Source: Haberlea rhodopensis
Taxonomy: Eukaryota; Streptophyta; Magnoliopsida; Lamiales; Gesneriaceae
Direction of reading: 5' to 3'
Length of the DNA: 64,000 nucleotides
Assembly (NCBI GenBank): GCA_907163345.1
Contig: CAJQUN010000032.1
Location: forward strand, 4,564,424 to 4,628,423
A model generated the notes under the pieces. The model saw nothing but the letters and a program-made list of their open reading frames with translations, was not told the DNA's origin and made no database searches. Both the position numbers and the translations under genes were made by a program. This document shows, piece by piece, positions 1 to 11,831 of the stretch (position 1 is the first letter of the stretch; each line of letters starts with the position of its first letter).

Positions 1-751
1 GGGAAGTTAGTAAAGTTCCATGAGATTTGAATGATTCCCCTCGAGGCCTCAGATTATCAGATACCGGCCTCTGCGGTGGAACTTGCGGGGGTACAACATC
101 TGTGTAAGCACTAACTCCAATCTCCGCTAGCTCCGCTCTGGTAAGAGCATCATCAAAAGAGCTGGGGTTGTTGGAGATAACCCGATCAAACAATTCCGGC
201 CTCAAGCCTTTCAGAAAATGCCGCATCTTGGCATGTCCATTAGTAGTGATGTGAGGGACATACCTCAACAATGATGAGTACTGCATAGCATAGTCCGAAA
301 CAGTCATGTTACCCTATTTCAAATTGGTGTACTCATCCTCCTTCATCTGCCTAGCAGCCGCAGAAAAGTACCGGTTCAGAAACCGGGTCCTAAACAAAGT
401 CTAGTCCACCAAAATCCCTTGAGCTCTCATCTCCATCACTGTCGTCTTCCACCACATGGAAGACTTCTTGGCCAACTAAAATTCTGCTAACCTCAACCAG
501 GCAGTTCTAGCACAGGGTGCAGACACAAAGATCTACTAAATCCTTTCTAGCCATTCTTCTGCTTCCTCGCCAAACTCAGTTCCCTCAAAGCAGGGCGGAT
601 GGAAAGTCTGTGTCAGACTCAACTCTCCATGTAGTAACAGTTGTGCAATAGGTTCTATGCCCACAGCCGGTGGTGGTAGGGGATTAGTCTCTGCAATACT
701 AGCATTTACACTCCCCATCACCATCACCCACCTCCTCATTAAGGTGCTCAA
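1..751 (-). pseudogene. Gyp1 gag fragment, broken
   Basis: Retrotransposon Gag (capsid) that would package element RNA in cytoplasmic particles. An open stretch at 536-751 gives the N-terminus, including the proline-rich NPLPPPAVG motif and the EEWLERI start of the capsid fold. Upstream of 536 (downstream in the gene) the same frame continues with recognisable gag, such as the RYFSAAARQ and KGLRPELFDRV blocks also seen in GypC and GypD, but with several in-frame stops. The 3' part and pol are outside the window. Non-functional as it stands. Confidence 0.8.
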
Positions 752-972
752 TATTTCTGGCTGTCATGCTGTAATACAAGGGTTAACAACAATACCAGAA
801 ACAATTCATATGTTACACCATTAGATAACATAAACAACAATATTCCAAGCATGTCAGTATAACAAATATATACACAAATATGCACCATATGCATAAACAT
901 GCTCATAAGTGAACACCTAGCCAACTGGTTTGTAAGTCTACCCTTCACTCATTCCCGGGTTCTCTAACCACT

Positions 973-984
973 GCTCTGATACCA
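973..984 (-). other. Gyp1 primer-binding site (initiator-Met tRNA)
   Basis: The minus strand reads TGGTATCAGAGC, complementary to the 3' end of plant initiator-Met tRNA. It lies four bases inside the 5' LTR, which marks both the LTR boundary and the element's orientation. Confidence 0.9.
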
Positions 985-1527
985 TTAATGTAAGGCCTTG
1001 CTACCTTAAGTGCGGAATAAAGGCATAAAAAGAGCTAAAGATGCATAAGTCAGAGTATAAGGTTCATGTTGATACCTCGGGCTTAAAGGATTACAATGCC
1101 AAAATAAAATTCCAAAAAGATTAATTACATTCCAAGCAAAAGGAATGTTAAAGCTATAGCTTTACACTACTCCTAGAGTAGAGACTGTATAAAAAGAATC
1201 TTGTCATTCTATACCGATAGCACCCCTCACAAGCTCACCGCATCAACCCGGTCCTTACCCCTTCATGCCAAAAAGCTCCTACAGGAACAACCCCAAAACC
1301 ATGAGCATATAATAAAACCATAACCACGTCAACAAGATTATGAGATAAAAATGCATAAACCGTAAATAGAAATCACTTCTTGTATTTAACACATTCAAAT
1401 GCTCCTTTTGGTTGTCCCTGTACCACAATCATAATCAACAGATTATAATGCCAATAATGTATGTCATGACATGAACCAGTTCCATCAATACCGATAATCG
1501 TTTTCCAGTCTTATTATATCAGTGGTA

Positions 1528-1750
1528 AATACCCCTCGCGTTGACATGACAGCGGCATTAATACCCCTCGCTTCGACATATTAGCGGCATAATATCCCTC
1601 GCGATAATATGACAGCGGCATTATCCTTCGCTTCGACATATTTGCGGCAAATATTCTTCATCGCTATAATATGGCATCGGCAAGTATTCTATCATCGCTT
1701 CGACATGAAGACGACAAGTATTCTTCATCACTGGAATATAACCTCGACTT
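1528..1750. repeat. Minisatellite in Gyp1 LTR, about 31-33 bp unit
   Basis: About seven degenerate copies of a unit built round CCCTCGCTTCGACATATTAG and GCGGCAT. Copies diverge towards the right end. It occupies the same relative place as unrelated minisatellites in the other gypsy LTRs here. Confidence 0.75.
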
Positions 1751-2050
1751 ACAATCACATGCACCAATGCATCCAATGTATACATGCAACCATAATGCAT
1801 ATTCCAACATCTGTATGCAACCATAATGCATAATACAATATGTAAAAATACATTTTACCATCCGATGCCCGTACGTCTCACTACGTACCTTTGTTCCAAA
1901 AAGTGGAAATGTTGTAGGACTTTATCTCCTTGGTTGTGTTGCAACCTGGGAAGGTCCTACACAATCACATAATCCAATATTAGAAACCAAATAATAGTCC
2001 AATACCAAAAATCCAATCAAAATAAACAAAAACTCATATTTTTGCATCTC

Positions 2051-2257
2051 GCGATCGATCGCCATCAAGCCCCGATCGATCGCGAGATCCCATTGTCCAA
2101 ATCTCCAAAATTCTGTATTCGGCGATCGATCGCCAAGTCTGGGGCGATCGATCGCGAGACTCACCGATCGATCGCCCCAACTTGGCGATCGATCCCCAAT
2201 AGCTTCTGCCCGCTACTGCCTTCGTGCGATCGACCGCCCATTTTTGGCGATCGATCG
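2051..2257. promoter_or_regulatory. CGATCGATCG palindrome cluster, Gyp1 LTR
   Basis: Six perfect CGATCGATCG decamers plus two one-base variants, spaced roughly 20-50 bases, most extended to the 12-mer GCGATCGATCGC. The repetition of one palindrome in non-repetitive surroundings is seen directly; a regulatory or protein-binding role is inference only. Confidence 0.6.
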
Positions 2258-2258
2258 C

Positions 2259-2390
2259 CGCGCCCTGTAACCCGAAAAAACGCCATTTAAGCACATTTCA
2301 CCTTCTTCAACCTACACAATACCTCGTCGCGCCCTGAACCCGAAAAAACGCCATTTAAGCACATTTCACCTTCTTCAACCTACACAATAC
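2259..2390. repeat. Two-copy direct repeat of about 63 bp in Gyp1 LTR
   Basis: The block containing CCCGAAAAAACGCCATTTAA and CTTCAACCTACACAATAC occurs at about 2259-2322 and again at 2329-2390, almost unchanged. A recent local tandem duplication next to the palindrome cluster. Confidence 0.8.
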
Positions 2391-3054
2391 ATAAAAACCA
2401 AACTCCGACCATACCAAAACACCAATATCTATAACAACCATCAATAGCAACAAAATCCAAAACCCAACCAAAAACAACACATTTGAAAATCAAACCCCTT
2501 TTAAATCCCTAAAACACAAACCCATTTCAATACAAATCTTAATAAAACCATACAAGGAGAGATTCATGCCACTTTAGGCTTCACTTCCTACCAAGAATCC
2601 AACAATGCAAGCTTTGCAAAGTTTCCTCCTCTTCTCTCCTTGAAGAATCGATTTTGGGTTTTGGGGAAGGGTTGGGAGTGGTTTTTGGATAAAGAGTGAT
2701 GGGGAAAGTGAGGTGAGGGGTAAGGTATAAAGGTGTTGGGGGTAAATAAAACATGGTAACCAATTAATTAGCATGATGTATAAAATATCCCAAAATGATA
2801 TTTTAAAAGCATTTACCAAAAATGCACCAAAATTCCAATTAAACATGCTTTTCCAAAATAATTAATACACACCCCAAATAACCATACCAAAACTCAATTT
2901 CCACAACATGCAACACATGCACCCTGAAATGTACTGTCAGGTCATGCACACCGCATTAATATACTTTTCACCACCATAATTAATTTAACACCGTAGTAAT
3001 CACATAAACATAATTAATGGCCCAATTGCACATAATTATTTCAGGGATATCACA

Positions 3055-3298
3055 TCATTGGTGACATCGATGCTATCATATAGCACCTAGCCAAGAGATG
3101 ATCGTCCCACAACTTCTCAAGTGTGGCGATCTCTTAATTAGACGTATTAGGAAACACTTCAACAAGAGGTTTCCCATCAATAATATAAAGCAACTTTTCA
3201 GAAGCAAACACTGTTTTTAAATTTAATAGCCAATCAGAAAATTTTGGTCCGGTTAATTGTTTATATCGAGAATTGATGCAATTCGGATTCACGGACAT
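3055..3298 (-). pseudogene. Cop0 (Ty1/copia) gag N-terminal fragment
   Basis: Reading the minus strand from an ATG at 3296-3298 gives a copia Gag start with the LTGPKFSDWLLNLKTVFASE motif, equivalent to the LNGTNFLDWHRNLRIVL block of CopB. An in-frame TAA interrupts it after about 57 codons, beyond which gag-like residues resume. The sequence is then cut by the end of the Gyp1 LTR at 3054. Too short for the usual ORF cut-offs, hence easily missed. Confidence 0.7.
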
Positions 3299-5568
3299 CA
3301 CAATATTGAGAACAAACAGAAAATATAAGCAAACCGTTTGATTATTAATTAATTCAAAAACTATGAATTTTAGTTATTGAATGCTCCCACTAAATTTTTC
3401 GAATTCATCACCATCATGACAAATGAATGGAAAATCATATTTTCTTAGTGGGTTTGAGTCCAACTAGCTCATGAAAACCACGGACGTGGGCCCACTGACT
3501 TCATGATACTAAAGGTAGATCACAATTGCATCATATGCAACCCCCAAGATATTTGCCTCGAGATTGGAATAACCCTACGTGGGCAGGACAATTACGCATT
3601 CTCACGTCAAACTAAAAAGGTTAACATAACCGCACCTTTAATTAAGTGGCAGTTAAGCACACAACTTTCCCATGTCAAATGCCCCCACGTGGGTGAGTAA
3701 GGCTATATGACACAAGAAGCGTCTCATGGCTTAACTGTTGATGGAAGACAGGAATCAACAAACTCATTTGAGCTCCCCTTATCAGTTTGATATTAAAAGT
3801 TTTGAATCATATTCAAAAGAGAATTTAATTTATTTTAAAATCTCATCAAGTGCTCGTTGTTTGTATGCCGGATTCATACAACTATGATTTATTCATGCAT
3901 CATCATATGTACTAATAAAACATACAAACAAACATTTATCATACATCATATGCATAATAAAAATAAATATGGATGATTATGGCCTTTTCCTAATTGATCC
4001 ACGTGAGCCATACGTGGATCACAAGTCAGTCTAAGGTGATGCAGGTATGCAATACAATCCTATTACATTTTTGCTTCCATTATACATGTCTTGATTCTTG
4101 GTGCTCCATCTTCAATCTTGATCTCCCACTAATTCTAATGATTTTACATTTAATCGTGCAAACAATAGTACATGGATACAAATTCGGGTTGGGATACATC
4201 AGAAAATAGAGAGAGCAGGCTCGCATGCCCGATAACAAAAAAAACACAATTATAATGAAACAATAAAAACCTAAGCATTCACCTAAACACATTGGTCAAG
4301 GCCCATAATCATCCACCATGCAATCACATCTATGTAATTAAACATTAAACTAAACAATTACATCATATGTAATTAAACATTAAATTAAACAATTATATCA
4401 TATGTAATTGTAATAATCACATGACATGTAATTAGAGCACAATAATTAATTTATTCTATTATTTCCCCACTAATCGCATCATTAATTGAAAATAAAATTA
4501 ACAAATTAAATAAAACAATTTTATTTTATTTCTAATTAATTAATTTTCAGTTAGCTGGTAAAATCATTATTTTGCCTTTTATCATCTTAATTGAAAATGA
4601 AATTAACAAACTAAATGAAACATTTTCATTTAATTTTTAATTAATTAAATTTTCAATTACTTTGTAAAATCAATATTTTACCAAAAATCATAATATTAGC
4701 TAAAAATAAATTAACAAATTAATTAAATTTTTCATTTTACACTTAATAAATTAAAAATTATATTTTTAATTAATTAAGTATTATGATTTATTATTTCAAA
4801 AATTAATATCCGGATAAAACATCTAAAATGACCCAAAATAATTTGTGGACTCCAAACAATTTGGATCCAAAAATTAAAAATGCAATTTCAACCCAAAACT
4901 TACCCTTATTTTCGGATTTTTTTTTAATTTCCGAAAATAAACTGTTCATCCTCTTCTTAAATGAGAATTAGGCTTTTAATTTTTTTTAAGGTGTTCCAGC
5001 CTCCTCTAACCATCATCCTGTCCATGAAAACCCTAGCTCCTCCACACTGCTGCCATCGTTGATCCTCTCACCAGTGATGTTCGACGCCAAACACTGTGAT
5101 TCATCGGCCCGTCACAGAGTTCCGGAAACAATTTCCGGAAATTGGTTGCGATTTTCGCTGCCGCTCGATTCAGAATTTTACGCAGATCTAGGTCACGTTT
5201 TGTTCAAGACATGGAAGCTCGGCGACCTCCGCAGTGGTGACGGCATATGGCGCGGCGGAACCTCCTTAGCAACAACAACGCCTTCCTTCAACCTCTAGTG
5301 AACTTTCATGGCGGCTTGCACCAGGTTGCGCGCAAACATGCGGCGCTCACTTTCACGCTGCTGAGACATGGTCACTGGCGGCGCTTCGTCAATGAATCGG
5401 AAACTTTTTCCGATGAATTCAGGGCCTTTTTGCCAATTAAAACTCATTTTAATTAAATTTTCTATGTTTTTCGGATCGCAAAATTTCTGAAATTCGAATA
5501 CGATTAATTTCAATTGGAAACGATTTAATAAATATTAATTATTGAATACATGAATCAAAGCGCAACCT
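3299..5568 (-). other. Cop0 5' leader, AT-rich, no gene
   Basis: About 2.3 kb between the Cop0 PBS and gag ATG. It is strongly AT-rich from about 4320 to 4980 and has no convincing ORF on either strand. A block with GCTCCCACTAAATTTTT near 3394-3410 resembles the leader just upstream of gag in CopA and CopB, which supports the reading as an untranslated leader. Short ORFs at 5059-5513 look like chance frames in a GC-richer patch. Confidence 0.6.
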
Positions 5569-5581
5569 GGCTCTGATACCA
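5569..5581 (-). other. Cop0 primer-binding site
   Basis: The minus strand reads TGGTATCAGAGCC, the initiator-Met PBS, one base inside the LTR that starts at 5583. Confidence 0.85.
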
Positions 5582-5582
5582 C

Positions 5583-5918
5583 TGTTGGATTTTCGTACCC
5601 GGCGTCAGATCCAAACGCAGCGGAATAAAACATAAACAGATATAACCCGGGGAAGGATAGTTCGCGCCTGATTCATATATTAGAACATGTGCAAATATCA
5701 AAATAGCACGAAAAGGAATTATCGATAACAGCGAAATCAATCTGATGGCAGTGATCCTCTAGTCCAATCAACCTGACCAGATCTACAAGCTCGGCACCAG
5801 TTTTTAGTGTGACGACGACTTATGAGAGTATTGAATGGTAAATAATAACCCTAGAGTGAAGTCATATTTATAGTGGTAATGAGTTAGCTAATTGGGATAG
5901 GGTCCATAAAGCACATCG
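5583..5918 (-). repeat. Cop0 5' LTR, first part, split by TntX
   Basis: Begins TGTTGGATTTTCG next to the PBS. It contains the CGCAGCGGAATAAAA block also found near the same end of the CopA and CopB LTRs. It is broken at 5919 by TntX, whose target duplication 'catcg' is 5914-5918. The LTR resumes at 46174. Confidence 0.75.
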
Positions 5919-6298
5919 TGTTGGCCCCAGGTGCGGCAACATGAGATAAAAAATAGCGAAAATGAAGAATAAAAATTGACACCGGAATTTACGTGGAAAA
6001 CCCCTAAAATTTATTATGGTAAAAACCACGGACAAGATGAAAAGATTCATCTCTATCTTTCAAAGAGAACAACACTCTCAATATAGGAGAAAACTACCTC
6101 ACAAATATTATAGAAATATACACTCAAATGTATATGTATGAGAAAACACTCTGAAATGGGATGAATGAAATGAAATCAGAAGATCTCTATTTATAGGGTT
6201 GAATATGTGCATTAAATGCACATCTCCCAACTGCCAGCTTCCTATCCGCCAACTGCCAACAAATTAATTTCTTGTGCAATTTGCACAACTTGTCAACA
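5919..6298 (-). repeat. TntX 3' LTR (380 bp)
   Basis: Starts TGTTGGCCCC and ends TGTCAACA. The following bases TTTCTCTCACTTGG are the complement of a purine tract (minus CCAAGTGAGAGAAA), the plus-strand primer of reverse transcription. The same sequence recurs in the three pieces of the 5' LTR. The short length suits TNT1/Tork-type copia elements. Confidence 0.88.
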
Positions 6299-6339
6299 TT
6301 TCTCTCACTTGGACATTTGATTGAGAATCAGTCACATCT

Positions 6340-6949
6340 CCACACATCCTTTCAATTTTGCCATGCCCTGCTGCTTACGTTTCTGTTAGGCCACTTGAGA
6401 ATCTGCACCACTCAAATTTTTCAGTATTAACTAGCTTTGTCAGAATATCAGCTAGGTTTTCCTTCGTATCTTATGCATATCCACACTTCCGTCTTCTACT
6501 ACTTCCCTCACAAAATGAAATTGAACGCCAATGTGTTTAGTCCTAGAATGAAATCTCTGACTGTCACAAAACAAAGGAACTTTCTCTTGTTTATGGCCAA
6601 TCTCCTCCAATAGCCTTTGAATCCATATCGTCTCCTTGCAAGGTTGAGTAGATGACATATATTCTGCCTCCGTTGTAGATACAGCTACAACTGTCTGCAG
6701 TTTTGAAACCCGGCTTACTGCTCCTCCTGCAAGTGTAAACACATGACCAGTAGTAGATTTTCTTTTATCCGGATCACCTGCATAATCTGAATCTACATAG
6801 CCCCTGAGTGTAAAATCTGATCCTCCATAACATAATGCAGCATCCGAGGTACCCTTAATGTATCTAAGGATCCTCTTAACAGTACTCCAATGCTCTCGTC
6901 CAGGATTCGCCATGTACCGACTGACTGCTCCAACTATACATTTGGGCAT
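6340..6949 (-). pseudogene. TntX pol 3' end: RNase H fragment
   Basis: Carries the copia RNase H signature: RYMANPGREHWSTVKRILRY, then GYVDSDYAGDPDKRKSTTGH with the metal-binding Asp, STTEAEY, and FVREVVEDGSVDMHKI. The frame stops at 6452, yet the expected LADILTK-type tail is still readable to about 6380. About ten residues are missing after CDSQ, compared with the family. The start at 6949 is a breakpoint, not an initiation codon: homology ends abruptly where GypH sequence begins. Confidence 0.8.
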
Positions 6950-8112
6950 TAATTATGTATATGCGATTATTATGGTGTCAAATAATTTTGTGTTGAATTA
7001 ATTGATATGGGAAATGCTTAGTCACATGGTGGGCGTGACCTGGTAATGCATTCGGGATGCTTGTTATGCATGTTGGGAAATTGGGTGTGAAAAACACCAT
7101 TGAAGCTTTTTCGGAAAATTGCAGGTCGCGATCAATCGCTGATGGTGTGCCGATCGATCGCGACGAGCAGCTGGAAATTTATGAAGATGTACAGTACTGG
7201 CGATCGATCGCAAGGTCTCGGTGATCGATCGCGAGTGGGTTGGCGATCGATCATGGTGACTAGCGATCGATCGCGAGAAGGCACTGGTTGGCCACTGGAT
7301 TGTGCGATCGATCACGATGAAATCAGCGATCAATCTCGGCTCGAAGGATGGAGTTTTTTCGAAAATTTTGGAAAATGTCAAGATTTTGGAATGGAGGTTT
7401 AATTAGCCGACTTTCGGGGCGATGTTTACATTTCAATGGGAATGCTATACTTTTAAAATGGAGTTGTCGCAGCCAAATTTTAAAGAGAATATAAATGACC
7501 AGATTTAGTAATTGGCTAACCTTTGAACATAGAAAATGGAATATTTTGGGTATTATGCATGCTTAAACCGGAGTCTTTTAAAATGGTTAATCGTCATGGA
7601 TTGACGATGGGTTTAGAGGTTGTGAACGTGCTTGGGCACGTGATTGCTTGCTTATGTTTGATTGTGAGTTATTTATGTGTTAGCACATAATTCATCGGGT
7701 CGTGGGACTCAGGCAAGTTTGGACTTGAACTACGGAATCATAAGGTACGTATGACGTACGAGCATAGCTCTTTTTATATAATTGCAATTGTTCAATGCAT
7801 GGTACATTATATTGCAATAAATGGATAGATATTGGGAATTATGTGGTGCCGCTCTTGAGTGAGCAATGATAAGGATGTTGTTGCTATTGAGCGAACATCG
7901 ATTATGACACCGCTGTTGTTGAGCGTGCGTGGGGTTAGAATGCCGCTATTGTGGAGTGAGCTATGGAATAGAACTATGGAATCATTGACTGGATATATGT
8001 GATATCTATGGTACTTCATTTAATGATTTAATCATATTTGATTATGGAACTGGTATGGGAGGAATGGTTTTAGTTAATCAATGTGGTGATTAACTGGCTT
8101 TGGGAATTTAAG
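6950..8112 (+). repeat. GypH LTR copy 1, truncated, plus strand
   Basis: A gypsy LTR in the opposite orientation to most of the window. Its first bases resemble the start of GypC-type LTRs minus the terminal TG. It holds the palindrome cluster (7127-7335), the dyad GGTACGTATGACGTACGAGC (about 7744-7763) and one minisatellite unit near 7793. It stops at 8112, where copy 2 begins with TGTGATGCCC. No coding sequence is attached. Confidence 0.65.
7127..7335. promoter_or_regulatory. CGATCGATCG palindrome cluster, GypH copy 1
   Basis: Three perfect decamers and about five one- or two-base variants, in the same order and spacing as copy 2. The variants are mostly C-to-T or G-to-A changes at CpG positions. 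Confidence 0.55.
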
Positions 8113-8450
8113 TGTGATGCCCGGGGATTAATGGTGTTAATCCCGATGTGGTAATAATCCTTAATGGAGTTTTTTTGTGGCAATTATGAATTAATTACGG
8201 TTTTGGGACTCCCGTGGATTTGAAATCCGGTTTTTGGAGTCGTTGGACCCAAGGGATGAGATTGTATTCTCGTCATGGTGATAACCTTGGAATTCGGGGA
8301 TTTTTGGTTAAAATCCAAAGTCGAGTTTTTGGAGTTTTTATAGGTTTTAAATGGAGTATTTGGGGTGTTGAAGGTGTATGGGGTGTTGATTTTGAGTTTG
8401 GGTGTGAAAAAAACCATGGAAGCTCGAGTTTTTCGGAAAATCGCAGGGTG

Positions 8451-8643
8451 GCGATCGATTGCCGAGGGGCGCCGATCGATCGCGACGAGCTGCTGGATTT
8501 TTGGTGAAGATGAACAGTGCGGGCGATCGATCGCGAGGTCTCAGCGATCGATCGCGAGCGGGTTGGCGATCGATCGCGATGAAACACTGGATTGGCCACT
8601 GGTCACTGGCGTTCGATCGTGATGAAATCGGCGATCGATCGCC
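8451..8643. promoter_or_regulatory. CGATCGATCG palindrome cluster, GypH copy 2
   Basis: Five perfect decamers plus two variants. Most extend to GCGATCGATCGC as in Gyp1. Confidence 0.6.
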
Positions 8644-9090
8644 GCTCGAAGATTATTGTTTTTTTCAAAAATTTTGGAAAATGTCGGGATTTTGGAATCG
8701 AGGTTTGAGTGACCCATTTCCGGGACTATGTCCACATACCAGTGGGAATGTTATACTTTTAAATGGATTGGTTGGAGCCAAAATTTTTTAAAACGGAATT
8801 CTCGATTGAGTTTTTGGCTATCATTTAAACTTTTAAAATGGTATATTTTGGGTATTATGCATGCTTAACCCGCGGTCTTTTAAAATGGTAAATCGTCATG
8901 GATTGACGATAAGTTTGGGGGTTACGAACGTGCTTGGGCACGTGGTTGCATGCTTGTGTTTAATTGTGAGTTATTTATGTGTTAGCACATAATTCATCAT
9001 GTCGTGGGACTCAGGTGAGGTTGGACTCGGACTACGGAATTATAAGGTACGTAAGACGTACGAGCATAACCTGTTATAATGTTGCAACTG

Positions 9091-9283
9091 TGAAATGCAT
9101 GGTATGTGGTGTTTGCAATAAACGGATATTGAAATGCATGGTATGTGGTATTTGCAATAAATGAATGTTGAAATGCATGGTATATGGTATTTGCAACAGT
9201 GGATGTTGAAATGCATGGTATACGGTACTTGCAATAAATGGATAGGGAAATGCATGGTATATGGTAATCGTGATAAATGGACA
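9091..9283. repeat. Minisatellite in GypH copy 2, about 39 bp x 5
   Basis: Five copies of a unit starting TGAAATGCATGGTATGTGGT and containing TTGCAATAAA. Copy 1 has only one unit at the homologous place (about 7793), so this is an expansion specific to copy 2. Confidence 0.8.
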
Positions 9284-10083
9284 TACTTTGGAAATCACAT
9301 GGTGCCGCTTTTGAGCGAGCAATGATTGGGATGTTGTCGTCGTTGAGTGACCATCGGTTATCACGCCGCTATTGTTGAGCGTGTGTGGGGTTAAAATGCC
9401 ACTATTGTGGAGCGAGCCATGAAATGGAACTATGGAATCATTGACTAAATGTATGTGATACCTATGGTACTATATTTGATGATTTAACCATATTTGATTG
9501 TGGAACTGGTATAGTAGGAACGGTTTTAGTTGATCAATGAGATGATCAAACGGCTTTTGAGAATTTAATGGTTTGGTTATTTTGAGAACATGGACAATAC
9601 AGGGGATCCCGGATGAGGATGATACCATCCAGTGAGTATCATTTAAATTCATGGCATTTACATTCTGTAAATTATGAACTGTAATATTATGATTATTGGA
9701 TTGGTGGTATTGGTATGCTCACCCCGTGTGGGGGATGTCTCTGTTGGGGCAGGTAACACTGGTGCAGCTGTAGCTTGGGAGTTGAGCTCGGGTTGTTGAT
9801 TTGAGGTACTTCCAGGATTGAGGTACCAGAGCTGGTTGAATGAGTACGTAGATCAAGAGTTGAGATCGAACTATGCATGGGAGGTGCTTCTAGGATCGAA
9901 GTACCAATAACTGCATTCGGTAGAGTATCTTATACATTAGATACACGTTTATTCATTGGGTGCTCTCATATGAGTACGTTTTTACGTGTATATGGAATGT
10001 ATAAATGGGCAATGGCTTTTCTCTCTTCATTTATTGTTTGCATGCAATTAAATACGGAATTGCTAAACGAACTAAGAGCATGT

Positions 10084-10117
10084 TGTTGGGATATGCCCTA
10101 AGACAAGTCATTAGATG
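10084..10117 (+). repeat. 34-bp remnant of a CopA/CopB-type LTR end
   Basis: TGTTGGGATATGCCCTAAGA and the following CAAGTCATTAGATG match the outer end of the CopA 3' LTR (complement of about 30398-30431). The rest of that element is gone; integrase sequence of TntX follows directly. Looks like the footprint of a deleted plus-strand copia insertion. Confidence 0.7.
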
Positions 10118-11831
10118 TTGCCTGTCCACACCTCCATCGGAGTCTTCAGATCAATCGCCACTGATGGAGATCGATTGATAATATAACTGGCGGTCTTGAC
10201 TGCTTCTACCCAAAATGACTTGGCTAGACCCGCAGTCTTCAGCATAGCCCTTGTTCTATCCAACAAGGTTCTATTCATCCGCTCCGCCACTCCATTCTAT
10301 TGAGCATGTAAGCCATTGTGAATTATCTTTTGATGCCCTCTTGTTGACAGAATGCATCAAATTCCTCACTTGTATATTCTCCTCCATTGTCAGTTCTCAA
10401 ACACTTGATCTTCTTTTCAGAGTCAATTTCAACCCGCGCTTTGAACACTTTGAAGACTGGAAAAACATCTGATTTCTTCTTGATAGGATACACCCAACAT
10501 CTTCTAGAGAAATCATCAATGAACGAGACAAAGTATCTCGCTCCTCCTAGGGATACAACCGGTGCTTGCCAAACATCAGAATGAATCAGCTCCAATATAC
10601 CGTTGCTTTTTGCAGTAGATGTGCCAAACTTTAGTCTATGTTGTTTACTGGTAACACAATGCTCACAAAAGGGTAGAGACACTTTTGTAAGCCCCGACAG
10701 CAGCTTCCGTTCCGAGAGAACCTTCAACCCTCGTTCTGACATATGCCCGAGCTTCTTATGCCATAACACTGTTAATTTTTCTCCCGAACTAGTCGATGCA
10801 ACAACTAGTTCTGCTTCTTTATGTGTTTCCCCCAGAAGTACATACATATTCTTGTAATCCTTTTCCGCCTTCAATACTACAAGCGCGCCTTTCACAATCT
10901 TCATGATCCCATTTTCGATACGGGTCTTGCACCCGATATCGTCCAATTGTCCCAAAGACAAAAGATTCTTTGTCAGACCCTTCACGTGTCGTACCTCTTG
11001 TATGGTGTGAATAGTACCATCAAACATTTTAATTTTGATGGTTCCTACCCCAGCGATTTCCAAGGCATGATCATTTCCCATTAATACAGATCCTCCTGAG
11101 ACTGGTTCATACTGGTCGAACCATTCTCTCCAAGACGTCATGTGCCACGTTGCTCCTGAATCCATTATCCATGTGCCATAAATTATTTGCCTACCTTCCG
11201 CAACAGTTGCTGCTTCGCTGAATAGTATTTCTACACCATCTGAGGTACTGGCAACATTTCCTTGAGAATCTTTCTCGACACTCTTCTTACTTGTACAATC
11301 TTTGTTGAATTGCCTTTTACTACCACATTTATAGCAGTAAAAATTCTTCTTCTTACTTCTGGATTTGGTTCTACCATACTTGTGGCTCCCGTTGGAGTCA
11401 CACTCTGTCGATCTTCCTCTCATCATCGGCAAAGCCTCTGCATGCTTCGAACTTGCCAACATGTCTCCTTGTTCTTGCGCCGACTTTCCTCTTCAAGAAC
11501 CGCGACTGCAACATTATTGAAGACTAACATATCATTAGTGATATTGTTGGTCAGATTGATAATGAGTTGATCATATGAACTCGGTAGACTTTGAAGTAGA
11601 AGCTCCGCACGTTCAACTTCCTCTATTTTATGCCCCATCGTAGTGAGCTGGGCAAATAGAGTATTCAGTGTATTGATATGGTCGGTCACCGATGAGGATT
11701 CCTACATCCGAAGAGTATAAAGCCTTCTCTTTAAGAAAATCTTGTTGTGTAGTGACTTGGCCTCGTACAAGTTTGTCAGAGTATCCCAAATATCTTTTGC
11801 ATTTATTATTTCGGCGATACTTGACAATACC
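10112..11831 (-). pseudogene. TntX gag (C-terminal part)-protease-integrase, broken
   Basis: Copia order is clear. Reading leftwards: gag tail (open from 11689; a TAG at 11703-11705 separates it from upstream gag), zinc knuckle CYKCGSKRQFNKDC with the expected His replaced by Gln, protease IMDSGATWHM, pre-integrase WHKKLGHMSERG, and integrase with HSDVW, a SFIDDFSRR block and RTDNGGEY. The long open stretch is 10323-11462. Beyond 10323 a TAA, a frameshift and a TAG interrupt the NGVAERMNRT region; pol ends at the junction near 10112. Reverse transcriptase is absent. Confidence 0.85.

Larger units (their letters stand above)
1..3054 (-). mobile_element. Gyp1: partial Ty3/gypsy (Tekay-like) element
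   Basis: The right-hand part of a minus-strand LTR retrotransposon: 5' LTR at 989-3054, primer-binding site at 973-984, and gag at 1-751. Pol and the 3' LTR lie left of the window. The LTR has TG...CA ends. It abuts the gag of Cop0 at 3055, so Gyp1 is nested in that older copia element. The five bases after the LTR are 'tcatt', but the matching target duplication is outside the window. Confidence 0.85.
989..3054 (-). repeat. Gyp1 5' LTR (2,066 bp)
   Basis: Plus-strand reading begins TGTAAGGCC next to the PBS and ends GGGATATCACA. The end matches the ends of the GypC LTRs. It contains a minisatellite (1528-1750), a GTACGT/ACGTAC dyad (about 1871-1888), a cluster of CGATCGATCG palindromes (2051-2257) and a 2-copy direct repeat (2259-2390). 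The length fits the long LTRs of the Tekay/Del clade. No second LTR is in the window, so age cannot be judged. Confidence 0.88.
8113..10083 (+). repeat. GypH LTR copy 2, plus strand
   Basis: Begins TGTGATGCCCGGGG, like other gypsy LTR starts here. It then repeats the layout of copy 1 (shared blocks around 7081-7390 and 8400-8700) and continues into a U5-like part with GCTCACCCCGTGTGGGGG. The expected TAAGG...CA end and a PBS are absent: the sequence runs into a scrap of copia LTR at 10084. It may be inserted into copy 1, or the two may be a rearranged pair. Confidence 0.6.

Noticed and set aside
2034..2294. ORFs rich in DRSIDRS-type repeats (also near 7064-7402, 8214-8791, 18609-18821, 48928-49158, 54680-55097)
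   Set aside because: They are translations of the CGATCGATCG clusters; the palindrome gives Asp-Arg-Ser-Ile in several frames. No homology or start context.
3060..5560. A host gene in the AT-rich stretch left of 5569
   Set aside because: Gag start at 3298 and PBS at 5569 frame it as a copia leader; no ORF above chance.
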